Positions 39,446-53,083 of a stretch of DNA of 64,000 nt are shown here, one piece after another. Within the stretch, counting starts at the first letter, position 1; each line of letters opens with the position of its first letter. The notes beneath the pieces were generated by a model. The model ran no database searches and had not been told where the DNA came from. It worked only from the letters and a program-made list of their open reading frames with translations. Location of the stretch: positions 1,729,983-1,793,982 of the forward strand of contig VFFE01007255.1 of NCBI GenBank assembly GCA_008921705.1. The letters run 5' to 3'. The DNA comes from Burhinus oedicnemus. Lineage: Eukaryota; Chordata; Aves; Charadriiformes; Burhinidae. Both the position numbers and the translations under genes were made by a program.

Positions 39446-39784
39446 GTCCTAGAACTTGGAAGATTTAGAGGAAGGAGTTAGGAGAGGGCTATTTTCTTCT
39501 AAACTGTTGCAAATGAACACAAAAGGTCGGTTCACACTGTAGCTGAGGAAGTGCAATTCAGACGGCAGCTACTCCCATCCGTTGACTATAAACTGTAGTT
39601 GTGCTGTACGAGACCTTGTGCCTCTGGAAGCCTCCTACAAAAAAAACCCTGAGTGCATGGTCTGTTTTAAGCACATGAATAATTCCATTTGCTCAATGAC
39701 TTTTGTGATGAAAGTTATCCAGCTGGCAAAAGGCTGAATTGAGGCTTAACTCCAAAGGAAATGTGTTAAAAATCAAAGGGTGAA

Positions 39785-39822
39785 ACTCCCATTCACTTTA
39801 ATGGGAACAAGCTCAGGGCCAT
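39785..39822. repeat. Short palindromic repeat fragment (CCCATT...AATGGG)
   Basis: ACTCCCATTCACTTTAATGG followed by GAACAAGCTCAGGGCC contains a 6-bp inverted repeat and resembles the same 'cccattgacttcaatggg' family as the copy at 44371. Possibly a decayed fragment. Confidence 0.45.
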
Positions 39823-42554
39823 AACTGATGCTTTATGGACATTTGCAACATGTGAAAAGTTGCAGGGAACAACATCTAATGCTAAGATAAGCATATTAAT
39901 TTCTGGTTTTGGAATACTTATAATAACTGATTTTGCCTAAAAAAAATACTGGAGAAGTGAGGTGTTTTCTTGCAGAATAAAGATCTGTTTAAAGAAAACC
40001 TTGATTACAAAATGTAAAAAAATCTAGAGAGAGACAAGAATGATACTATTTACTAAGTATGCTTCCTCTTCCTTCTTAATTGCTATTCATAATTGCAGAA
40101 AAATACAGCAACATATTTCCCAGAAAAAGCAAAATGGCTCATGCATTAATACAGAAAAATTGTGAATAGAACGGGCAACAATTTTAAGAAGATTGTGCCT
40201 CTCTGTCCACGCGTGCACAAATCTAAACAATGTCCACACACAAAGCAGCCAGGGAACATGACTTTTTTACTAGACATGCAACCTTTAGTTTCAAGCACAA
40301 AGCTCAGGAGAGAACACTTCTAATGAGTTCCTGTACTTCTCACTGGGCAGTCATGCAGGAAACAACGTATGCTGAGAGTTTACCTCTTTCCTACCAAATG
40401 CAGGTAGATCTTAGCACAACGGGAAAAGTGCTCTGCAAGCAGATACCTGTTACATCCTAGCAGGAACATGAGTTCCCGAATCAATCCACTCTGAAAGCAG
40501 CATAGCCTGAAAATTTACAGCATAGCTGCATTGACTCACATACATAATATTAATCTGATACTGCAATCACCATTACTCTATGTGGCATAAGAAATTATAT
40601 TAAACAGGTGCCAGGTGACAACCAGCTGTCAAAATCTGTAATGAGGAACCAGTAAGAGCCATATCAGAATAATTTTCAAGATATGTGTTCTTTTCTTTTA
40701 GATTGAGATGACAAAGAATCCTCAATATCAAAAAATATATATTGCTTTTGATCTTTTAATTAATTCAAACTTCCAAGAGCGAAGGATGGAGGCAGAAAAA
40801 CAGAAACCAGGAAGTTCGCTTTCTTGCTTTGTAGCTACTGCAGGTGGTTATAGAAATAGTCAGAAACATAGGGTGACATGCTGAGTGACAGCAACTTTGT
40901 CTCCCTTTTACCAAGCAAAGTTGCCTTGAACGTGGCAGAAATGGTCTTGCGGGGATTCTGGGACAAGGTCTAATTGCAAGCAGTGTGCTAAACCAGCCCA
41001 TCTGTGGTTGTTAGGCCAACTGTGTAGATGAATGAAAGGGGACACAGAAGAAGCATCAGTACAGACCAAATACTCCGTTTGCCAGAATGACCCTGCTGGA
41101 ACACTAGGAATTTGGCACAACTTCCATCAGTCCATAGAGTCTCTGAATTGAGTCAAAGCCAAAAGCTGGATTAAAAGAATGTCCCTTCTCATCATCCACC
41201 ACTCTTGGACTACACTGCCATCAGTTATTACAAAAACAACCCCCCCTCCAAATCCTGTTCTTTTATCTTTTTAATTATTTTTAACAGGCAAGTTCACTAA
41301 TATACTCCCTGGCTGTGGGAAATAAGACCATTACATGGACTGTAATCACTGCACCACCTGAAGTCAATTTTATCTGGTGACTTTGATACTAGCAAAAAAA
41401 ATCAGTTTTCCCACTCTACATGCCTACTCAGAAAAACCTAAGTCTGTGGGCGCAAAGCTGCCAAGACTCCCAAAGAACCTATTGAGGTTTATTGAGGAAC
41501 TGTAAAGATAGCATGACGATTTAAACACTCTTGTGACTAATTTGTCACTTCTAGAAAAACTAAATCACTGCAGTTTACATATGTCTTTTTGAATTAGAAG
41601 AATGTTATTTCACAAATACTTGATGTCTTAGCACTGTTTGCTGGAGTTCAGACATGAAAAAGGGATTTGGACTGAAAGTAAGTATGATAATGAATAGACT
41701 GACTCACAGGAAAAAAACATTGATTGACTTAATACTTAACTGCCAGTCATTTTCCTTGTTCCTTTGTTGGGGGTGTTTTTAACTTCAAATAAATTGCATC
41801 ATTATCTCTACCAGTAAAATGTAAATTCCATCTCCATCTTGATAAAAACCATCAATACAAGAAAATAATTACCCTAATGTCTATTGCACTCATGAATTCT
41901 TAGAGGCTGTATTTTTACAATGATACGTTAAATTTTTTATCAGTTTCCTTAGTGAGGTCAGCACTATTTATAAGCACTTAACATATTCTCAGAAAATATA
42001 AGAAAGCATGGCAGTAACAATATGTGGAACAGGAGCACTAGAAATTAAATAGCAATATTATTGCTCAGTATTTATAGTTATATTGTCAGCAACTCACCTG
42101 TTGCTAGTGGCTTTCTAATATTAACTTGCTCAACCTCTGAACCAAGAAGGTACTTACACATCTTTGTAATTTGAGTGGAGCTACCTAAAAGATTAAAATG
42201 AGACACCTGACTAAGAGGACTGAGTTCAGGCATAGACAAACAGGAAATTGTTATGGACAGCAGACTGCTGACAGTGATGAAATCCCAACAACGCTAAAGC
42301 GGAGCCTTTGAGCCCCATCCTCCTTGGTTGAGTCGGACCACCAATGTAGCATGCTCCATGCATTGGTAAAGCTGAGCAAGGGAGGGCTGGAAGCTGGCCG
42401 AGTCCTGCATTGCCTTACCACTTGCTGGCCAGTGGTGTTATACAGCCTGAAAAGAGCTGGGGCACTTACGAGCTATTCTTACTCTTGAAGTGGCAAAAGT
42501 CAATACTGCCTTTCTTACTGCAAATTATTAACCTGGTCTTACTGAATTCCTTGC

Positions 42555-42665
42555 TGAATTGTAGCCCATTTTATAAATGCCAGATAATGAGATACAGACA
42601 GTTTGTCAGAAGCCACATAGTCAATGTTGGCACAATCAGCACTATAAATTCTTTCCTAATCCCAT
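42555..42665 (-). repeat. Possible MIR-type remnant
   Basis: CCCATTTTATAAATGCCAGA, then ATAATGAGATACAGACAG and AGCCACATAGTCAATG, follow the order of MIR antisense blocks (cccattttacagatg, aaactgaggcacagag, gtcacacagctag) but with many changes. Confidence 0.3.
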
Positions 42666-43507
42666 ACTTATTCCCTGAGATTACAGTTCGTCATACAGGA
42701 AATAAATAAGTACCAAAGGTTTGAGCAGACAAATTTTTACTTCTTATTTTAAAAGAAATACGTATGTAATTCTTTATCATAGCTCAAATGTTTGCATGAA
42801 ATGCACAGAATTTTTCTGATAGGTTTTTGCCATTTATTGTGATATTTTATTGCCTCATCTGAAGTGACTTGGAACTTGCATGGAAAGACATTTCAATGTA
42901 TAGGCTAAACACAAAAGTCCTTTTTGTCTTCTACAAACAATTCAGTTAATTGCAATAAAAACTACTAGTGTTAATTCCACCTGGAATATAAGTGTAAATA
43001 TACACTTGAGACAAGGAGGAAGAGTGTCACATTTATGTGACTTACGACAGCAAGGTTCAATACTATCACTATGATAATTTATTCCAAGCAACCACTTTCA
43101 TTTCAGTAGTGGTTAGAGTCCAGTTCTGGTAGACAGATTGGTCAAGTTCCCTGAGCTGGACACTAACAGACTGCTGGTTTTCGATGATCTTGAAATTCCC
43201 ATATGGATTTGGAGAACCTTGAGCTTTCTTCCACCTGAGTGAACTGCAGCATTAGCCCTTTCTTTGATTTTGATTTAACATTGATTTTGGTTCATGCTTA
43301 CATCCTAGGCTGTTCCCAGTGGCAATTTGGAAGCTGACTCACAAGTTCTTCCATCATCCCTGCCATGGGGCCAGCAGCCCCTGGGACAGGGGAAAACAAG
43401 TAAGAACAGGAACTGTTCCAGCTCTGCCAGCTTAATTGCTGGAAACATGCCAGAAGCTTCAGACAACTTCAATAGCAAGCCTTTGCTGATCTGACTTATT
43501 TTGACAG

Positions 43508-43610
43508 AAACGAGCTAGGGAGTGCACAGGGAAGCTGCTGTACCAGATCAGTGGGAACCTTCAGCAGCGCAGTAGTGATGAATGGCAGCAACGTCTTCCA
43601 TCGACACAGG
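43508..43610 (+). other. Exon-like island upstream of CA10
   Basis: The segment is preceded by TTATTTTGACAG and followed by AGG|GTAAGC. Its 103 nt are open in one frame (KRARECTGKLLYQISGN, then LQQRSSDEWQQRLPSTQ). It lies about 5 kb upstream of the CA10 start on the same strand. It is unrecognised and could be an alternative 5' exon or lncRNA exon. Confidence 0.3.
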
Positions 43611-44370
43611 GTAAGCCACAGTTCAACCCATTTTGCTCAGAAGCTGCCCAGTTCAAAACAATTTCTACAATTGATCTTTTCTGATCCAAGCTAATTTTGA
43701 GTCAAATGAGTCAAAATGCTGGCTCCTCTGAGAAGGTACGAACCTTAATTCTGCTTTACTGAATTGGAATGTGTTATGTTGTTATAAAAACCTTTAAGTA
43801 CGGGGATTTTGTAAGTATTTTTTTGAACTCTGTTTGCATAGCTAAACCAAAAAGTCTTTCCTGTAAATCTGGCCTGAAGAATCTAGGTGTCCAGCTTGTA
43901 ATTAATACATGAGGTACTGACAGACATCCCAGCCGCAGCTTCTAGACAGTAAAATCCTCACAATTAAAATATACAAACATGCTTCAGAGACCTGTCTACA
44001 ACCTCTTTGCAGTCATTTTTACCTCTAGGCACATGAATAGTTCAATGACTTAGTACAGCTTAAAGGTTGGCAAGATTAAGTTTAAGAAGTTTAGCCAACT
44101 GTATAAATATGAATGGAACTCAAATAAATGCAACAAATATCAACCCCCTTCATTTTAGTGAGTTACAGAAGGAGTTTTGAATGGGAATTCATACAATAAA
44201 AAATTGATGCTGCAAACAGCATTTTTGTCTGTTTTGAACTTAAAACTACACCAATGTACACAGGAGAGTTAAGTTCTGTTTCTACCCAAAACTTCTACCC
44301 CTTCTACACCCTACTATATTAAACCATTTCCCTTGGGATCAAACATACTGTGCCAAACTCTACAGTGAAA

Positions 44371-44438
44371 GCCTGATCCAAAACTCATCGAAGTCCGCAG
44401 AAATATTCCAATTTACTTCAGTGGGCTTTGGAACAGGC
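44371..44438. repeat. Palindromic repeat, 'CCTGATCCAAA...TTTGGAACAGG' type
   Basis: A left arm of 24 bases (44371-44394) and a right arm of 24 bases (44415-44438) pair at about 19 of 24 positions around a 20-base loop. It resembles a common amniote repeat with 'cctgatccaaagcccattgaagtcaatgg'; the name is not known to me. Confidence 0.65.
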
Positions 44439-46774
44439 CCATATTGACATCCATTCAATTTTATTGAACTAAGCTTTCCTGTGGAGCTGCAGCAGCCAAT
44501 ATGGCCATAATGACTTCAAAAACAAGCTTTAAGGCCACTGCCAGTCAAATAACATCACAGCAAGTAAATGACAGCAGAATGAACTCATGATTATTTATCT
44601 AGCTTTAAAAAAAAAATGCATGTTTCTGAGCTCACTACTGTATTTTCCAGGTGATGAAAACTTTCAGTTTGCGTTTGATCCCTCATAGATTTTTCTGTCT
44701 GAGGCACAAACTACTTATTTATCATAGGCCACTGAAATAAATATAAGGTTTGCACACTAAAGGTTTACCACACTAAAAAGATGCACATAAATTAATATAT
44801 TTGGGACTTTGGGCTATCTGCTAGCAGCCAACATCAACTATCTACTTTTTCCTGCCATTAAATTCATATTAAAGTTCCACTTACATCAACAGGAGTTAAA
44901 CATGAGCTTGCCGCTTAGGATTTGGCAGTCCCTCTTGTCACCAATTCAGTTCTTTGCTGACTTAATGGACAACACACCCTTTTACGACAGGTCATCTCAC
45001 TTGCCTGGAACATTTATTTTCCCATATGTAATGCCATGATTTCAAGCAGACTAGTTTAGGAACAAGGATGTCTGTATAACTATGAAAGAAAAGGTCTCTT
45101 TGGGGGTTTATTATGTTCTGGATTGGGATGTTATTGTAAGAAATTAGATGGGAAAGCCCAAAAGAGAATTTACAGTCAAATCCATGGAAAACATTCATCT
45201 ATTTGAGTAAAGGAGTTTAGTAAACATCAATGGAAACATTTACTGAGCATTTCCTAAAGCCAGCTTAAATACATCTAGACTACAGCTAGAGGATGCCACT
45301 CATGCCTGTTACAATACCAAAGTAGGAGATACTAACCTGGATTTTAAAAAGGCATAAAAAAAGAGAATTGCATATGCTATTTTGCATGACATTGAAAACA
45401 GAACATTCACAAACAAGGTCTCACGTTCAGTTGTTTCCTCTGCTGATCTGAGTCTTCATTTGATAACATGATATTAAAGGAATGACTTAGAAGGACTCCT
45501 TGCAGTCCTTATTTCATTAACTTTTCAAGAATCATATTTCATCCTCTTTAAAAATCTATACTAGTTTGGTGCTTCTAGACAACTCATTCAGTGCCCAAAG
45601 GCATATCTATGTAATGGCAGACCTGATAAATGCCTGCTCACTGAAAGGCTGCCTTAGTTCCCTAAATCCTATGCATTTTATTTTGTCCAAGAGGGATAAT
45701 TCTCAATTGCCTGAACTTAAGTATTCAAATGACACTCAGCATTCTGCAATCCTATCAAGGAAAGCAATCCCTCTTGCTGTACAGTCCCACTGTTTAATGA
45801 AAATCCATCAAAAAATATGGGAATTATTTAAGTTAAGTAATTTGTCCCTAAAGCCTTGAATGACTGTGCCTCGTGTCCAGCCTTGCTGTTCTCATTGGGC
45901 AGATGATGGTAATTAGTTTGTTAAAATCCTGAGTCTCTTTATAACCCATGAGAAGAGATGGAGTGAATACCAGCAGAGACTGCTGCAGTGCAAAAAGCAC
46001 TTATACCACCCTGAGAACTAGCAAAATGAATACAAGAATCACATTGACTACTAAGTGCCTGCAGTCCAATTCTTCCTTTCAAATACTGATGATTTCGTCC
46101 CATTCAGTTGCTCTGAAGCACTCAATAAATCTGATCTACTGCAATTAAATACCGTCAGGATGACTTGAAACCTATGACTCCTACACCTTTCTCAGAGCCG
46201 ATGAAAATAACAACCTAGCCTGTGGTTTCTTCTCTTAAAGATCCTTTCCTTCCCCATTCAGAGATCCAGGCGTCCTCATTTTGCTAGAATCCAGACAAAG
46301 GTGCGTTTTACAAGTATGCCCTGGGCTGGAGAAGTGTTTATAAACCAACGTATGTTCAATCTATTATGCATGCATCCCCCGCTGGAGTATTTGTAATGTG
46401 ACCTCTGCATACCTGCCAAGAGCTGGGATATCAGTTTGAAGCCCAAAGCATCTCTCTCCCTCCCCCTTCCCTCTGCCTTACAGTGATCAATGAAGGCATC
46501 CGCAGTCGAAGCAGTTGCAGGATCACATTTTCACACCTGCCCTGAGCCGGGATTTTCGTTTGCAGCCCAATGCCCCTGCCCCCCTCCCTTCTTTCACGAC
46601 AGACCGAGCCACCCCGCAGGGCGCTACGGCCCAGGGCAGCCCCCTGCCCACCTACCCGCGCCGCGCAGCTCCCCAGCCCGCAACCCCTTGGCTCTGCCAG
46701 CGCTGCCTTTCTGCGCCCAGTTCCACTTTCCGCAGAAAGGGAAACCCAACCTCTCCCCGCGCCAGGTGCGCCTC

Positions 46775-46793
46775 TTTTTTTTTTGGGGGGGGG
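46775..46793. repeat. T10-G9 tract
   Basis: Ten T bases directly followed by nine G bases within the CpG island, then AGGAAAT. The same T-then-G layout recurs at 47350-47386. Confidence 0.9.
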
Positions 46794-47349
46794 AGGAAAT
46801 TTAAAATTGGACCCACATTTTAAACAAAGTGAGCAGCAGCTTCTGGAATGTGCCTGAGAAAACAGACAGCCGAGGCGGCCGCGCGAGAGGGACGTTTTTG
46901 CTTTTGCCTCCCCCCCTCCCCTTCCGCTCTTGCCGGCCCGGTCCCAGCCGCAGACCCCCCTGCCGCGGTGCGGCTCCGCCGCCGCCCGCCCAGGTACCGC
47001 CTCCGCGGCGGAGCGCTCGCCCGCCGGCCCGCGCCCGTGCGCGCCGCCGCGCCGAGCCCCCGCCGTGCCCGGCGCTGCCGCCCGTCGGCCCGCGGCACCC
47101 CGCAGCACAGTCTCCTACTCGGGGAAATGGCGAAATAGTCGGAATTAGGGGAGGAGAGGGGAAATCCAACGAGCTATGGTACCTGCTTACAGCTAAGGGG
47201 GTGGTAGGTGGCTGCAGCAAGCGGCTCGGAGCTTGACCTCGATTTGTTTTTGGGACTGCAGGCAGGAGTGGCAAATCCGATGAGCTGAAAAAAATAAAAA
47301 GCAGGAGGATTTGGGGGTAAGTAAGAGATTGCCCCAAAACTGACACTGC

Positions 47350-47386
47350 TTTTTTTTTTTTTTTTTTTTGGGGGGGAGGGGGGGGG
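47350..47386. repeat. T20-G7-A-G9 tract
   Basis: Twenty T bases are followed by seven G, one A and nine G, ending in AAAT. It resembles the shorter T10-G9 tract at 46775. Such tracts are prone to length error in sequencing and to slippage in life. Confidence 0.9.
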
Positions 47387-47772
47387 AAATCCATGCAGAA
47401 GTATTATGGATTGGGGAATGCAATTAGATATGCATTGCAGCGCAAGTACTTCGCTAACTCTTGGCTGTCGCCTTATTTTGCCCTTCCTACCACCAAACCC
47501 GCGAGAAGTTTGGGTTTGTTTTTCTTTTCCTTCCTGTTTAAATAAGTTTTAAAATATTGGCATTCGTAGCGAAGCCGGCCGGCATTGCACGCAAGCCCTC
47601 GCTCCTTCCAGACTCTCGACTTCGGCAGTTCGGATTTGGGGGGGGCGGGGGACACGACAGCAGCGCCAGTGTCATCCAGCCCCCCGCTCCCGGGGCGTTT
47701 TCGCGCTGCTGTACCGCCGAGCTGCGGGGCCGGCGGGGCGCAGAGTCGCGGGGGTGGTGGCGGGGGGGCGGC

Positions 47773-47822
47773 NNNNNNNNNNNNNNNNNNNNNNNNNNNN
47801 NNNNNNNNNNNNNNNNNNNNNN
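47773..47822. other. Assembly gap (50 N)
   Basis: Exactly 50 N bases lie between G-rich flanks (GGCGGGGGGGCGGC on the left, GGCGGGGACATC on the right). A round 50-N run usually denotes a gap of arbitrary size, here in the part of the CpG island expected to contain the CA10 leader or promoter. Confidence 0.97.
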
Positions 47823-48007
47823 GGCGGGGACATCCCGGCCGGGGAAGGGCAGCTCCGTGCGCGGGGCAAGAACGACCCCTGCAGTCGCCTGGCGGAAAGC
47901 CGCCGCGGCTCGCCGGGGATTGCAGAAACCCCGGCAGGGCTGGAGGGAGCCGGCTGCTACGTGCTCCGCGCCGTGGAGGTGCGGTAGCATGCGGAGCGGG
48001 GGGGGGG

Positions 48008-48028
48008 ATGCGTTGCAGCGGGTGTTAA
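48008..48028 (+). other. Minimal uORF in the CA10 leader
   Basis: ATG followed by five sense codons and TAA within the G/C-rich leader. A second minimal uORF of the same length lies at 48099-48119 (ATG CCG GCA CTG CCC CGC TGA). Both matter only if the transcript starts upstream of them. Confidence 0.3.
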
Positions 48029-48203
48029 TCTCTTTCCGCTCATTTTGTAGCAGCAGGAGAGGAAACCCCCTCCCTCCGCCGCCTGCCGCCCCCCCGGCAT
48101 GCCGGCACTGCCCCGCTGAGACGTGCAGAGTTTGGGGTTAACTTGCGCCCGGCCGCCCTGGAATAGAGACTCTCCGGACCGGATCAGTTGGGGTTTGTTG
48201 TCT

Positions 48204-48636
<433 letters not shown>

Positions 48637-51039
48637 TAAACCTAAATCAAAATAGTAGCTGAAAAATACATGAATGATATATTGTGAGTGGGTTGTGACA
48701 GAAATCAACAACCATCAATCCCCCTCCCCCTTAATTCCGATACCTGTGTAGTGATACATCGGTTGCAATAAATAACCACAGTGTACTGATTAAGCAGATG
48801 CTTATAATTCCTAATGTACCTGATTGTGATAATTAAATGCAACGTTGCAGTAATCCCAGAATTTCATAGCTCCTGAAGTTCTTAAACTCAAGCTGATCTG
48901 CGGATCTTAAAAGGTTTGAGGTTCATTGACGGAGTTGTCATGTTCTGGTGCCACAGTTGAGGGTCTGCAAAGGGAGGAATGACACTGAAGAACGTGCCTC
49001 TGCTTTTAAATGGAGCTTTACTGTGGCCGTGCTCTGAAAATGAATATATATATAAAAAAAAAAAAAAGCCCCATCCAAAGACCTCCTTTCTAGCTGGGAT
49101 TCCAGCTTTAAGCTTCTCATTTTAAGCTTGCAAAGATCTCTTTCCCCTCCAGTATGTAGAAGTCGGGTAATTTCAGTTGTCACCAGAGCTTGTCCAATTA
49201 ATGAATAGGCACGGTCGGGTGTCTAGCGTAAAGGATTGGAACAATTTATTCTTGGGGAAAACACTCCCTTCTACTGCAAAAGCCCTGGCTGCCTTGTTAA
49301 TTTGTCATGTCAGTCATGCTGGAATAATTATGTTGCAGGAGGCAGGAGTGGGGAGGTGGCCAGTTTTCTAGTTTGGGACACTTCAGGAAGCCCCATGGGG
49401 ATCCAGGCTGCCTGCATCTCCTGCTGTTCCACTTCTCTGCAGGCTGCTTCTGCCCTCAAGTCATTGCATAAGTCCGGAAACGGGAATGCAGGCAACACAG
49501 GCAAGGCACTGCAGGGGTGAGGTAGGGGGTCCTGGTGAAGATCTCAGTGTCCAGCCTGGAGGTGCTTAGGGAGAGGGAGCTCCAAAGCTCCCTTGGACCA
49601 TGCAGAGATTGGCCTGGGCCAACTCCCAGCCCCCAGCTAGCCAGCAGCCCCTGCAGCATCTCACCCTGGCAGTGCCTGCCCCCACTGCGCTTTCTGCAGC
49701 ACGTCCTGACTGATCCACGCTTACAGCCTGTGGACTGGCGACACACGAACATTTGGGGTGGCAGCATCTATTTTAATTTGTATTGCCTGCACCTGCCCCA
49801 AAACTTTTTTATTCCTGAGCAAATAGTGTTGCTGTCGGGCCATGGCATATGTCAGCCTTTCCTTTATCCCTACAGACTGGCACCATCTGCTACCAAGCAC
49901 CCAGGTGACACTGGCAGCACCCCAGGCTGACCTTCCACTTGTGCCCATTGGTACCATCAGAATAATTCACTGTCTTACTCTTTAGAACAGCAAAACCTGC
50001 TGCCTCTTGTCATTTAAATCTCACACTTATCTATTTAGCTCAGCGTGATATGCCACCTGTCCAGTTCTCTTCAAATTAGGCACTTCTTAAAGTACCACAG
50101 TGAGAATGGAAAAATGAAGCTCATCGCTTTCTTGGCCATTCTGACAGTAATATCCTGAGACAGAAAGAAGCTGTCCCATTCTGTGCAGGTCCTTATGCCA
50201 CGCATTTAGCTGCCAGTGTTTCCTAATCTCCCCCCCCTCCTTTCCTCATCTTCAGACACAGGAACCCAGGCTTCTGAAACTGACAGTGGGATCAGTCCTG
50301 CAGGGGCTCTCATCACTCTCCATCTCCCTCTAGCACTAAGAACAGACTGATACCCATCTCTATTTTCTTTTTTTGTGTTCTTTTTTGGGGGAATAAAGTG
50401 AAAAAGTGAATGGTGGGATGCTTTTGCTGCATGGTTAAAGCTGTGGTTTCAAATAATTAATTTTAACCACATAGAGGGTGTGTGCACGCATTTAGCTTTT
50501 TTTTTTTTCTTCCTAGGGATTTTTATTTTTTTCAGGAATCCTTAGTGTTTGTCGTCTTGGTAAAAAGGATTAAGATCTGTAGATATCTGACTGGCACTAA
50601 TGCTTTGTATCTTTCCTCTGTCATCCTTTTTACACTGTTTTGTAGCATATTATCTAGCTGGGATGTCTGGGAAACAGTATAAGTAAGAGAAGGCGTAATG
50701 AAGCCTGTTAAGGTTTGCCTCAACACTGGATTCTAGAAACTGTGTATTTTTAGCACTTCAGCACTGGTCATTCATTCAACATGTTACTTAAAAAAATCAC
50801 TAGTTGAGCACACTGCTGCAAATTACAGGGGTGTGAATTAATGAATGTGGTAGTATTATTTTTTCTTCTTTTTTTTCTTTCTTATTAAGTCAGTTGTTTC
50901 AGCAATGAAGATACAAGACTAGTCTTCTGTGCGTGGATCTTTCCTGAACATTAGCAAACGCTTGATTCAGTGTCTGTTTAAACCTGTGATGGCCCTCCTA
51001 CTAATTCCAGTGGTTATTTGGATTAGGGCCTATTAAGAG

Positions 51040-51260
51040 CTGCTGTTCAAAGGGAGGATGTCAGTCACTGAATTGAACAGACTATTAAGTTAGTTTATCA
51101 TTATTATCATTATTAGTAAACTTATGTATTAAAAATAGGTTCAATGTTATGTCACATTGTCTTTTGCTGTGTACTTACTTGACGTTTAAATATAAATTAT
51201 GCTGTGTTTCTTAATTAAAATAAATAATGAAGTTATACAGTTGGCTTTTTGGCATCTCAC
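51040..51260. promoter_or_regulatory. Candidate conserved noncoding element in CA10 intron 1
   Basis: Complex AT-rich block about 2.5 kb downstream of CA10 exon 1 with a TTAATTAAAATAAATAATG stretch and an (ATT)-rich core at 51100-51117. A location in a long first intron fits an intronic enhancer, but there is no direct evidence. Confidence 0.18.
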
Positions 51261-53083
51261 ATGTATGAATTTTTGTGAAACAGTATATGGAAAACAATTT
51301 CATCTATTAAAAAGAGGCATATATATTTTCAAAGTATTTTATACCTAACATTTTTTATCAGTCAGTTACCTGTGTGTATGATTGGTTTGGAAGAAATGAT
51401 ACTGAGACAGGAATATATATTTTCTTAATTACTGGCCCTTGTGTTCAGGAAAGAATTTATCTGTGAACTTCTTAAACTGAATATTTGTTTTCGTGGCATA
51501 CTGAATTAAGGCTTTTGCTACTTGAAATTGCTTGTTTGAAAGGAGAATCTAGTTTCTTTGTGCAGATGCAAATGAGAAATAAGAAAAGATTGAAGGACCA
51601 CAAAAACAATTTCTATCCTTTAGAAAGGAATGAGAGCCCTCTCTTTCCTTCTAAGTCATGATGCATATTTATTCCTTTGAGTTGTAGTCTCTGAGGAAAA
51701 ATAGTCATGATTCGTATTACGACTTTTGAGGTTTTGTTCCTTTTAATGATACTACAGCATGGAAGGAACACAGGGTAGTGGAAGTGAAGACGTCCTATAG
51801 ATAGAATGCTGTAATAAGACCTCTCTAGTTGCTGTTCCTTTGAAGATGCAGATAATCATGGCACGGGGATTATACTTTTTATGTAGAAAGAGGATGAGTT
51901 GTTTATGATGTCCAAAATTTCCTTCCTGGGTAAGAATACCACCAAAGATTAATTAGCATTGGTGTTCTCAGGTGGGATGTTGTTGATCCCATAATGGCTG
52001 CCACCTTTGCTTGAATAGTCATTTGTATAAACCATGAGCCATTTTTTTTGTGATTCTAGTTATTAACAATCAATTTCAAGAAAAAAATCAGGATGCTGTT
52101 TTCAAACCCTCACAGGATACTTAATTTAAATACGGAAATGCTACTGTCATGGGCATTGATTAAGAAGGTTTCTATGAACATTATCTGTTAATCCATCAAC
52201 AAAATGATTTATAGAACCTGCATGTTCAACATTTTTGTGGCTTCCTATGAATTGATATATTACCTCTTACTGTTTGGCTTGCGGGAACTAATATGGATGG
52301 AATTCATGCAAGTCCTACAGCTCTCATTATTTGGAAGTATTTTCATCCTTTGCCGTTGCCCTCAAGTCATGTAGGGGCAGATCCCTTTTACGCTGTAACT
52401 TCTTTGGTCTGTTTGGCAGCACACAGGGGTCATAAATCTTGTATCAAGAACAACTAAGATGGTATAAAAATAAATCCTGTGTATCAAGGAATTCCACTGT
52501 GTATTGAGCAGCTGATGTAGCATCTCCAGGCATTGAGGGCTAGGGGTGTATTTGGAGCACAGTTGCATTTCATTTTCTGTCTTGCTGCTTCTGCGGTCTC
52601 TGAGCTCTTATTACCTGGCATAACACAGAGTTGTCCTGTAGGAACTCTAAATTATGCCAGGGCTTGAATTATCTGTTGAATGATGGTCTGTAGGGTCTGA
52701 TAACTCTTCTTCTCTTAGCATCGTACAACCTGAGGTAATTCAAGCTGAAGTAGTCATGTAGAAGAGAAGAATATCAAGGCGCTAATGTCCATTAGTAACT
52801 AACAGTGAATGATTCATTGTTATGTTTAGGCAAAAATGTTGAAAACAAGTTAATTATTCTCAAATAGTGTCAAGAGAAGTAGCTTTTTCTGGCACTTTTG
52901 TTAAGTAAGGAATGTAGTGTCCTGGGGAAGGAATTATTCATAGCACAGATAGATATACATATATGAAAGTAATCTCTAGGCGTATAGGAAGGTATAACAT
53001 GCAGCCTAGTGCATCTGGTAACTAAGAGCTTTTGGCATGCAATCCATTATAGTATTCTTTTCTGCTTTGTCCCATCTCCACAG

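Larger units (their letters stand above)
38671..46539. other. Intergenic desert, block 7, proximal to CA10
   Basis: No gene recognised. Holds MIR-like remnants (39365, 42555), palindromic repeats (39785, 44371) and the exon-like island at 43508. The sequence becomes CpG-rich only after about 46500. Confidence 0.65.

Noticed and set aside
46431..47108. 225-codon minus-strand frame in the CpG island, and similar frames on both strands
   Set aside because: High GC content removes stop codons; composition is low complexity (A, G, R, P) with no domain.
47538..48141. Open frames running through the N gap
   Set aside because: Their length depends on unknown bases translated as X, so they carry no evidence.
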